Notes under the pieces: model-generated
What the model was told of the DNA's origin: nothing
Seen by the model: only the letters and a program-made list of their open reading frames with translations
Database searches by the model: none
In this document: in pieces, positions 54,372-64,000 of the stretch
Layout of the letters: each line of letters opens with the position of its first letter
How positions within the stretch are numbered: the stretch's first letter is position 1
Program-made: the position numbers and the translations under genes
Origin: Beaufortia kweichowensis
Taxonomy: Eukaryota; Chordata; Actinopteri; Cypriniformes; Gastromyzontidae
Length of the DNA stretch: 64,000 nt
Assembly: GCA_019155185.1 (NCBI GenBank)
Contig: CM032813.1
Location: 9,760,645-9,824,644 of the forward strand
Direction: 5' to 3'

Positions 54372-56278
54372 ATGTACAACAGCTACTCCAGAGCTACGTT
54401 TGGTCTGGAAGCCAAACAGATCCACAAAGCAAAGGGGAAAAGCTGTGGCTACTACATGAGGATTGTGTTTTTCTTCTCTTCCCTGATCCAGTCTCTCATA
54501 ATCGCCAGTCTGGTGCTGTTCCTTGTTTACGGCCAGCCGGAGAAGACGGCGGAGGAGAAAAGAGTAGAAGAGCTGGAACTGGCCTTTAATAAACTCTCTG
54601 CCGACAACACCAAACTCAGAAAAGAGAAAGCTGACCTCACCAGCGCCCTCAAAGCAAAGACAGGAGAGAAGGACGCAGCGGATAAAGAAATAGCGAAACT
54701 CAAAAATGACTTAAACGTGACGACCTTTAACAGCAAAAACGTGCAGCAAAAACTTGTAAGTCTTTTATTTGTTTGTATGTGAATCCCACAAAACACGTCT
54801 GACTCTAAAATCTAAATTTTGTTTTAGGATCGTAACCATAATTTTTATAGTTCAATATGCTTTATTGTAACTGTACTACGGTACAAATTCAAATCTGCAT
54901 ACGTTAGTCGATACAACAAATACTAACTGGATGTATAATACATTTCAATTTAAATAATGTTTTTGCATTACAGCATTAAGAATTGGACTGAAATGTGTTT
55001 CATTTTAATAAGAATGGACACACTTTTTTTCTTTTCTGTTACTGATGAAACATGTTTTTTTACATGTTTCTTGGTATAAGACACAAGTCATTTAATGTTT
55101 ATTTGAATGAATGTCTTACAGACTCAGTGTGAGCTAAATAAAATGAAACTTGCAACCACTCGAAACACTCCCGTCCCGTGTCCACCGAGCAATCCTCAAA
55201 GTGGTGAGTGCACTTCCTTCTGAATAAAACAACAAAAACCATCTAAAACCACCCCAAGGTGACTTGCCAATCGTACCTTGTTTGGTAAAGTACCATAATC
55301 AAACTGGGAGACCATCTACGACCAGTAAACCAGTTTGTTAATTTTGCTGTTGAAGTGACTCTGTTTTTTCTTTTCAGGTGACTTAAGGAACATGCAGAAT
55401 CTTCTGGATCAGCAGAAAGCACTTTATGCAATTCTTCAGAGCAACTTCACCCAGACGGCGCAGTACCTTAAAGCAGAATTGGACAACGCAGTAAAGGACA
55501 AAAACGACCACCATACCACAGTCATAAAACTGAGACAGGAAAACATCGAATTAAAATCCCAGCAAGATGTCTACAGCAAGAAATGCAAAGAAGACTTCGC
55601 AGAATCCCTGCAAGGCATCCAGACGGTCACAACGGCCTTCCTCACCAAGATCGACAACTTCTTCCCCCATTCCCTCACATTTCACCTCACCTGCCAGAAA
55701 CAGCACGAACAGATCGAGAGAATTCGCTCTAACTGTACCAGCCTTTCCCGACAGGTCGAGGACAAGTTTCAGAGCTACCTCGACAGGGTGGGCGAGAAGG
55801 TCTCGGCCATTCAGATCCAGAGCAGCCGAATGGAGGTACAGAACGCACGTTTGACTGCGGATCTGAGCGCGTGCACGGTAGGTCGGAAGGAAGATTCGGC
55901 AGAGAGCAGCAAACGTTTACAAGATGCCCAGCAGACGTATGATAAACAACTGGAGCAGCTGCTCAGGGAACAAAACAGACTTAGAGAAGCCAAAGACTTA
56001 CTGGACGCCCAGCTGACTGTGAAGGACGCCACTATTATAACTTTGCAAAAGAGCTGCATACAACAGGTAAAAGATGGATTATAATGGTATGAATTACTGT
56101 TAGATTGTTCTAGCTAAGCAAATTAGAGGCTACAGGGTTTTCTTTTTAATGGTGTGATTTGTGCTGTATATTTATTAACGCAAATGATTGTTCTTTGCCT
56201 GTGCAGTCCAGACCTGCTGGTGTTCAAGTGCCTGGTTCAGCTGGTCTGCAGCCCCCCGCACCTTCGAGAGGACACTAA
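54372..56278 (+). CDS. plvap: plasmalemma vesicle-associated protein (PV-1)
   Basis: Coding exons 54372-54755, 55122-55203, 55378-56066 and 56207-56278 join in frame (1227 nt, 408 aa; human about 442). PLVAP is a type II membrane glycoprotein that dimerises and forms the diaphragms of endothelial caveolae, fenestrae and transendothelial channels. The cytoplasmic N-terminus (MYNSYSRATFGLEAKQIHKA) is followed by one transmembrane helix at about 30-53, then a long extracellular coiled coil (KRVEELELAFNKL, and residues 190-385), N-glycosylation sequons (NVT, NFT, NCT), several cysteines and a Pro-rich tail ending PSRGH. The start is the only ATG before the transmembrane segment. A splice donor 9 nt after the stop (GTACGT, 56288) and an acceptor at 57409 imply a further 3' UTR exon, to poly(A) signals near 57750 and 57835. 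Which teleost paralogue (a or b) is not resolved. Confidence 0.96.
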
Positions 56279-59200
56279 TTGTTATGGGTACGTTATCTTC
56301 ATTGTAAAAAGGAAAATTTAATTAAAAAAATCAGTCTTGTATGTGTAAATCTGCTTGATGTAGCATTTATATTGTACAAATTCACACAAAATCACCACCT
56401 TGTAAAATAGTTACATTTTCGTTTAACTATTCAACATTTTCAAACTAATGCACATTTGGATCTCTGACAAATTTATTTTAGCTGTTGACTGTTGTGGCAC
56501 ACAAATGTATGCATTAAATATGTATGTAAGAAAAAATGATGAGGATGCTGAAGATCTCTCAGTGAAGAATATCTTTATTGCAACGTAGCAGTGACAAAAT
56601 ACATATAGCACTTTGGGTTCAACGGAGTCAGAATGAACCCTGAACATCCTAAACTCAAACCTTTTATACAAATACATTGTACTACCCTTAATGTAAATGA
56701 AGTTGCTCCTATAGTCATCTGTATGTTAATGAAGTTCTGGCACCCTATTGTCTGAGATGGTTCTCTGTGTCCCACACCCATTCCCATTTTACAATTGGGA
56801 GACCATTTGCTCAGGATGTGATCATCCCAAATGGTCTAGACCTAACAACATAACTGTTGACTCTCTTCATCTCTATGATAATTAAGCCATTTAGGGAAAT
56901 GAACATGATCAAACATATATTTTGGAGTGGAATCTGGATCGGGGCAGACTATAGATTCTTACATGTAGTATATAAACATTTGACATATGTCATTATTGGT
57001 TGTACTTTAGACACTTAAAGTAAAATCTTAAAATTGTTTCCCCATGGCTTCAAATTAATTTTACACAACCCAGGATCATGAGATCATAAATAACTAAATG
57101 ACTTCCTTTTAGTGGATATTTTAGACACTTTTAAGATAGATTTATGGAAGGATTCGTTGAAAAAGGGATCCTGTTGCTTAATTTCTTTTATAGGTAATTC
57201 AGACTTGCCCTTCAAATCCAGTTTCTTTGGATCTTTGGTCCAGTTTATGCATTTGTATTTTTAGTCAGCAGGAGATGTGACCAATATTAAATATTAGATA
57301 TAATATAAATATAAAACTATATAAAAAGGTATAAACTGCAGTGTTTTGTTACATATTGCAAACCGAGTCATTCATGCTTTTAAAGTTGTTTTTATCTTCC
57401 CTTTCACAGGGAGGGTGTGGAAAAGTGAATGAAACTCATGACTCATGACTGATGTGAAAGGCCGGACTCCGAGTTGGACCGTCTTTGAATCTCATGCACT
57501 GATTTTGAGCCTGTGATCTCCACTGTAAATATACATGCACTAAAAGGTTTTGTCAATTGTATAGTTATATTTAAGTGTCATGGGCTGTGAAGTACTTTAT
57601 CAATATTATTTAGCAGTTTAAATGGTGCAAAGACTTTCCTATAAGCGCAAGATTAAATCAGTCAGTACTAGTTAATATTGAATGTCGAGCGTCAATTTCT
57701 GTCAAACACTGCTGGGAGCTTCGTGCTATGTATATAATAGTCTTTATAAAATAAAAATTGTGTTTCAGTGATTGAGCCTTTTGCAGGTTTTAATGAACTT
57801 TTTTAAATCATTTGACTTGATTTGTTCATATGTCAATAAATAAACTATATTAAAAAATGTTACAGTTTTAATTTAACTTCATTGCAGTTTAACATTCTAT
57901 GTCATAGTATCTGTGTCATTTTGTCAAATGTATCCATCTAATATACAGTATATGACTGTTAATAAAAACAGTACTTATTTTAGCTATTAAAAGCAGTAAA
58001 ACTTTAAAAGCCAGACTGTAAAAACATACAATTTAAAGATTTAGTTTTTTCCATTTGGTATGTTGTGTATGAAGAAGTAGCCAGGGAGCTCTACATTAAT
58101 GTTAGAAAAAATAAACTACACACTAAACGCTGATCTTTAAAGTCTAAAAATGTTTTTGTACAATCATAATTAAATATATGTTGAAGTTTTAGTGGATTTT
58201 GTACGAGTCAGAATAGTTAATTACACACATGATGGCCTTTTCACCACCAACCCCGCAGTGCACCACAGCAAAGTCCACAGAGAATTCTGGAGCCCTTTTA
58301 ACCTTTAATCCCCAGAAACAACAGCGTCATGAATGAGAGGAAGACAGAAGGTACAGCACGCCGCGAGCAGCGCCTCACACCCGATGCCGTCAAACGGGTG
58401 AAGAGTTCAGCAAGCTCACATAAATATTTAAATGAATGTGGGATTGACAGCAGAACAAAGGGCCGTGGGGAGCGTTTCTGAATATCTCCCTTCCTACACG
58501 GGCGGTCCACTAGAACACGGGAGAATGTTCAGTTTGATGAGAACGTCGGCAGTCTGTTTCTGCCTAATTTCGTGAAACAAATAAAGTCTCCTCCTGCCAA
58601 GTTTGGTGTGAAGTCATTCATTTGAATGGGGACATCGGAAGGAAATTTGATTGTTTTTGAAGCTGAGAAATGAAATTCTGCCTCCCATACGTAATAAAAA
58701 CACACCTGGGCAATTCTACGCAAATGTCAACCTTACCATGAAAAATGTTTTTACCAAAGGTTTTCATCATACTGATAGCTCAGATGTCAATATTTGGTGG
58801 TTTAAATACCCATGTGATGTGTTTTTAAGTTTAAAAGCATTTTTTAATGTTTAAAACATGAAGTCAGGTAATGTGCTGTTTTTAGATTTGTCACATCCAT
58901 AACAGTCGATATTCATCATAACTGTTTTATGTTCTTTGTTGAGTCATCTCTTCTCTATTTGTTGGGCATTATTGCTTCTGGTTTGTGTGTTTTAATTTAC
59001 AGAAAGTATGTTGCCTCTCAAAAATGTGTATTTTTATGTGTCACATCCATAACACATGTATATTTCCATTTTTTTAATAGATAACTTGTGTATAGACTGA
59101 TATTTTTTGATGTCTGGACTCCATCAACAGGGCTTATATATAATTTAAAGAGACGGTTCAATATACTGGTAATACATACATTCCATAAGAATATATATTT

Positions 59201-59452
59201 CACATTTTGTCTGAAAATGTCACGTCAATAATGCAGATATTGCCCACCTTTCTCTTGCTTTAATAAAAGACTGTTTTGACCGTTTATGTTTTTTAATTGC
59301 CAGATTTTTTTAATTTGAGACTGAGAAACTGCATTTACAATTCAGGTTTTTCAAGACGTTTAAGAAATAAGGCAACTCTGAAGTCACTTTTGATGTTTTA
59401 GTCTAAAACAACTAAAACAGCTGTTCAGATGAGCATTTACATTCATCCGATT
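56279..59452. other. plvap 3' UTR intron and exon, then intergenic DNA
   Basis: 56288-57409 is probably an intron in the 3' UTR; 57410 to about 57860 the last plvap exon. Beyond that it is AT-rich intergenic sequence, with a repeat copy at 58985-59235 shared with 14260-14475. No ORF here has recognisable homology. Confidence 0.5.
58985..59235. repeat. second copy of the 14.26-kb repeat
   Basis: Shares TGTATAGACTGATATTTTT, TGATGTCTGGAC, CAACAGG and CTGAAAATGTCACGTC with 14260-14475, in the same order. The adjoining 58690-58985 (with TTGTCACATCCATAACAG) may belong to the same element. Confidence 0.55.
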
Positions 59453-62400
59453 CTATTTCCCAATGCAAAAGTCTCTGAAAATCACATCCAGAATTTCCTC
59501 AGCACCAACTCTACCAGTGATCCTCCCCAAGTTGGAGAGAGCCAACCGAAGCCCTTCTGCCGCCAGCACCAGATCCACATCTCTGTACTGATGGTACTGA
59601 TGCAACGAGTCGCTGCTTCTCTGCAGGTGAGTCCTGTGACGGGTCTGAGTCAAGCTTGGGCTGCCAATCAATGGGTCACCACACCTTGGATGGACAAAGA
59701 CAGAAGTTAATTGTCAGTTATAATTTAGAATAAACGTCACGTTTACATCGCTCAGTGAAACTCACAATGTCCTCAATCTGTCCTGTAATATAGTCAAGAA
59801 ATCCTCCAGCCCATCTCTAGTGTGGCATGATAAAAAACAACAATGAGAACCATCTCCGGCCTGCCCAAGTGAGGCTTGGATGCTGTGCTTTTGCTCGGTG
59901 GAGATGAGGTCACTTTTGTTGAGGATCAGGATGCAATGCTGCCTGTCAGACGTTTGCTTCAGGATACTCCTCAAGTGTTCACTGAGGAAGACGTACACCA
60001 GATGAGGCTCTGAAGGAAGTTGCGTCAAGTCGATGACCGCTAGTGTGAGATCTGCCTGCTCCACCCTGAGGACAACAGCGGATGGTCATTTCTTAAACCT
60101 GTTTCCTGAACCCGGTCAACATCAGGCCTTTGACCAAGACCTTTGACCTCACAGAATCAACAGTAACAAAAAGCACTCAAGTGTCTTTCAGTCTCTTTAG
60201 GCACTCAAATCACACAACAAAAACGTGTGAATTGTATTGCATAATTTGACTAATATGAATCTAAGTGGCATTCAGAAATAAATTATAGCAGAACTTTTCT
60301 CACAACTGACTTTTCTTTTCTGGGCCACTCTTCTCCAGTTAGTGTTATCTAAACGGTCTCAATGTGATTTAGGGTTATGTGACATTTTTTTGGCTAAACC
60401 ACAGGTGTAGTTCATTATATAAACTAAGAATATGTTTCACTAATATCTGATAACCATACATTGATCTAGATTTTTTTGTGTTTAATAATATGAAATGTAC
60501 AAAAATATCTTGTTGTGACACCTTTTTTGTTTAAAATCTGTGTTTGATATATTGTGGCACAATATATTTCAAAACCAAAAATACAATATGCATTGTAAAG
60601 TGACCTGCATCAATATTTATAATGTAAGGTTTATAGTATATAAGGTTTGCCTTTTATTGTGGGCTATTACTGCTAAAAAAAGCTCTCTTGGGGTTTCACT
60701 TTCTTCATCTCTTTCTTATTTTTATGGTCTTCTTTTCCAGTCACAGACCTATTTTTAGTAACTTTTAGTAATTTACATACTGAAGGTTCAGTTAAACCAT
60801 TAATGCTTAAGTTGTATGAATAGCAAAAAGCTGTAAATAATGTTATTGAAAAATGTTAATATATCAGAATTTTAAAATAATGTCTGATTTTTTCAAAGTA
60901 ATTGTATCAACACATTGTGATTGTATCGCATTGTATTAAATTGTGAGCTGAAAGTGCCAGTTCACCTAATTTTGATGTAACCTAAAACTTTGTCTGCAAA
61001 TATTACATAACTCATGCGAGTATTGTATAACCGGTGATGTTAATTTTTCATTCCTGAAAAAACCTCACACGCACCGAGATCTAAATCTGTGAATAAACAG
61101 ATAACTTCCCCTATACAGTACAATCTAGAGAGATATTTCCCCTCTGCGGGCCATTTTTAGGGTGGCAATGACGGAATGTTAAAAAACTGCTTCACTGTTT
61201 ATTTTGCTTTGTTTTTCCCACACGCATCCCTAAATACCCACCTCTGCCTGGCGCGCCGGACGCCCTCCTGCTCCACACTGTCTGAGGTGTCCCGCAGACC
61301 TGCCGTGTCACTCATCAGCACGGGATAGCCCCCGATGTCCAGAGGGACCTCCACCACATCTCTGGTGGTTCCTGCTGTGGGAGACACTATGGCGGCAGGA
61401 CGCTGAGCTAAAGAGTCAGAAAAGATGCTCTGTTTAGACAACAAAAAGACACTATTTCTCATGTACAGTACAGCTTCGCAAACTGAAAAACATGGCGCAA
61501 ATAACTCTTTTAAGAAAGTTATCTAAAATATATACTTTGCAATTCTAATATTCTATTTATTTAGTAAAATATTATGCTTTAAGTGAGATCAAGCACCATT
61601 AATCTTGTAAAAGTATGAGCTATGTGTGCAGATTTACAGCTGTTTTTTGCTTAACTTTTAATACTTAAACTATCATGTGGCTTTAGAAAACATAAAATAA
61701 TTGTGCATAAAGCTAGGTGATTTTTTTATCCATTTTTGTAAAATTACAGCATTAGTCCCTATTTATTTTCATTGTATGGAAAACAAAAAGCAAAAACATA
61801 ATTTTATAAGAAATCATACGGGTTTGGAATGACATAAGGTGATAAAAATGTCAATTTCTTTACAAACAATAGAGCTGAAGAATAAAATTATTTATTGTAA
61901 ATTAAATGTTATTAACAAAGATTAAAAGATACTGATTTGTGACTACAAACTTTAAATTAGTTCATAACAAAATTGTTCCCTGAACTCGTATCATGTATGA
62001 TGTAATCAGAACTACCAAAACTGTTTAAGGACACTAAACTAGTTCATGTTTTCTCCTTCAAGAGCCGAGATTCTGGATGCCCATGAGACATTTTGTACTT
62101 TCACTGCTCAAAATAAAAGACACAAAGCATTACCAGTGTAAAAAACAAGACATTAGAGATGTAAGGAAACTTGAAGGAACACAGGAATGAGCGCACTATA
62201 GAGTGACCCTTGCTGCCAGGTCTCTTCGCTATAGGGGTGGGCAAAGCCCTACGTTCATCCTTTACTATATTTAAGATGTTGTGATTGCACATACTCAAAA
62301 ACAACACAAAGTTCACATCCTGTAAATTCTGTGGCATAAGACAAATCGTTACAGTAATTAAATGCATACGGGAGCAGGCACGTATACGCATTGTTTTTGG

Positions 62401-63682
62401 GTGAAGATAAATCTAGGAAACATCTTTGTAAAGATGGGGACTAAAATAAGATTTAGAAACAAAAGCAAGGAGACCTCTGTTACTTAGGTCAAAGATCTTA
62501 AAGATGTTATCAAATCTACTTCAGTAATACCAAGCTTTTGCAAACTTACAAAGTTTGTCTCTTACTCTCCAGAACTGCTTGCACTGAACTAAAATAACTG
62601 CACATATATCAGCACCAGTGCTTCATTCTGCAATATGTTTTTGTCGAACAGATGAAAGTTTGACTAATCGTTTCACCGTTCAACTGTGGATACGTTCTAT
62701 TTTTTGCAGTTCTTGTACTTTCAGGTATTAAAGTATATTTCCACATGTGCATTGGAAGGAAGAGGCCAGTTTCGTTCAAGTGCTCTTTGTGTGAACTTCC
62801 TGTAGTAGTTTATAAAACTGACATTTTAAAAATCTTTTTGGTCGTTTGTCGTTACGCTCAATCCGCAAGGGAATAATACATAAATTGTAAATCAGACCGT
62901 AGCATTCAGCATTAATTTATCTCCATTTGTACCTGAATTTACACTATACAGGAAGTGACACCACAAAACGTTCAGCGTTTCGGTAGAGCTCACACCAGTG
63001 CGAGCCAGATCGCAAACAATAACAGGTCTGATGAATGTGGGGTAATTCAGGGCAGGAAGTTTGACGATATTCACACATCCCTTCAGCTACTGGAGAGGTC
63101 AAAGGTCAGAGATAAACGTCATTAAAGGTCTTGCAGTCTCAGCTCATGAGTATGCATAGGTTAAAAGGTATTAAGCACACACATTAACTTCTCGTTATAG
63201 GACAATATCCTTTCGCCCCTAGAATTTATTAATCAATTTTATGTTCCATGAAGTATTTCCATACAATATAATGGCAGCATGATCACGGTGTTGTATCGTC
63301 CCAGAAAGAGTTATTTTGTCTACTTAATAAATAAATAAATAAATGGACGAATACATAAAAAACAAACATGTAATAATTAAAAAAAATTTTTTTTGAATTT
63401 ATTTGCATTTTTACTTATTTATTTGCATTATGTCATGACTGACCAATCACAATCCAGTATTACAGGAAAACCTTCCCAAAATTACCTTATATTCTTCTGC
63501 CACCTCCAAAATCATGCAGAATCACTCCCAGATCTTACCGAGAATGTTGAGCAGACTGCTCTTCCCTGCATTGGTACTTCCAGCGATGACCACTTGAACG
63601 CCGCTGCGCAAACGTTCTCCTCTGCGCTGATCCGACAGGTGATTTTCTATCTCTGTCTGCAGTTTCTGAACGGCTGCATCCA
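59453..63682 (-). CDS. gtpbp3: mitochondrial tRNA modification GTPase GTPBP3, 3' half
   Basis: Four minus-strand exons, 63682-63539, 61407-61242, 60065-59766 and 59684-59453 (TAG), have consistent GT-AG borders and phases. They encode the MnmE/TrmE-type G domain and C-terminal helix: P-loop GSTNAGKSSLLN (G1), GTTRD (G2), DTAGL (G3), NKSD (G4) and the family-defining C-terminal Cys-x-Gly-Lys (DFCIGK). GTPBP3 works with MTO1 in mitochondria to put the 5-taurinomethyl group on the wobble uridine of several mt-tRNAs. The invariant terminal cysteine is part of the active centre in MnmE. N-terminal exons (mitochondrial presequence, folate-binding domain) must lie to the right of 64000. Adjacent to plvap, as in human 19p13.11, but convergent here. 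Confidence 0.95.
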
Positions 63683-64000
63683 CTAAACCAGACAAAACAT
63701 ACAGTTCAATGCCTGACCATTGTAGATCAACAGACAAACAGATCTAACACAGTTATCGATCATCTACGATTGCTAATAATCCTAATTTTACGTTTTGTTA
63801 ACTGAAATGCGATGTTTTAAAGGGGTCATATGATGTGATTAATTGTTTTGCTTTCTCGTTAGTGTGTTACTTAGCTGTTTGTGCATGTATAAGATCTGCA
63901 GAGTTACAAAACTCAAACCCAAAGAGATATTCACTGTAAATGTTAAGGCTCTGCCTCACCTTCCTAAAACGGCTCGTTTAAACACATTTCTACGTAGAAA
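63683..64000. other. gtpbp3 intron, window edge
   Basis: The acceptor TGGTTTAG of the first visible exon is at 63690-63683 on the minus strand. No further gtpbp3 exon was seen before the window ends. Confidence 0.5.

Overview
The window is vertebrate genomic DNA, most likely from a cyprinid-like teleost. It has spliced genes with GT-AG introns, fish-type L2, L1 and Rex/CR1-like LINEs, chromodomain Gypsy elements, hAT, Harbinger, Tc1 and CACTA DNA transposons, a tRNA-derived SINE, and an interspersed repeat I associate with cyprinids. No operons or CRISPR are present.

Left part (1-32 kb): the last two coding exons of a TFIIA alpha/beta gene (gtf2a1, or its paralogue gtf2a1l) lie at 2539-2628 and 31811-31918. 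The 29.2-kb intron between them is a pile of nested mobile elements. The most striking is a CACTA/EnSpm-type element (about 5.46-14.05 kb, minus strand). It carries an uninterrupted 686-aa transposase and a second gene, a five-exon DUF4806 protein of 329 aa whose exons join in frame. A splice acceptor sits immediately before the DUF4806 ATG and another just before the transposase ATG. One leader exon could therefore feed either product, resembling the TnpA/TnpD arrangement of maize En/Spm. GGGCCCA-rich subterminal repeats lie in inverted orientation at the two ends. Farther right are L2 and Rex/CR1-like LINE pieces, a decayed chromodomain Gypsy with a foldback element, a solo LTR and a hAT inside it, a Harbinger derivative, and a Tc1 element containing a SINE.

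Middle (32-47 kb): more nested repeats. A non-autonomous LTR retrotransposon (33934-36692) sits in a hAT transposase; its 5' LTR is split by a LINE tail that itself holds a Tc1-like element. A LINE reverse transcriptase fragment, a Gypsy LTR plus chromodomain and a 5'-truncated LINE follow. From about 40851 a 5.4-kb G-rich array of TTAGGG, TTAGGAG and TTAAAG units runs up to a gap of exactly 100 N (46284-46383). Array orientation, the abrupt start inside a LINE, the gap and the change of gene neighbourhood together suggest that the left contig ends at a chromosome end and was joined to an unrelated contig.

Right part (47-64 kb): a truncated Tc1 element, then babam1 (eight coding exons, including a 25-nt one), plvap (four coding exons plus an inferred 3' UTR exon) and, on the minus strand, the 3' half of gtpbp3. 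These three genes lie close together in human 19p13.11, so this side looks like normal conserved synteny. Products: babam1, a subunit of the BRCA1-A and BRISC deubiquitinase complexes; plvap, the endothelial diaphragm protein; gtpbp3, a mitochondrial tRNA-modifying GTPase; gtf2a1, a general transcription factor. They share location, not a pathway.
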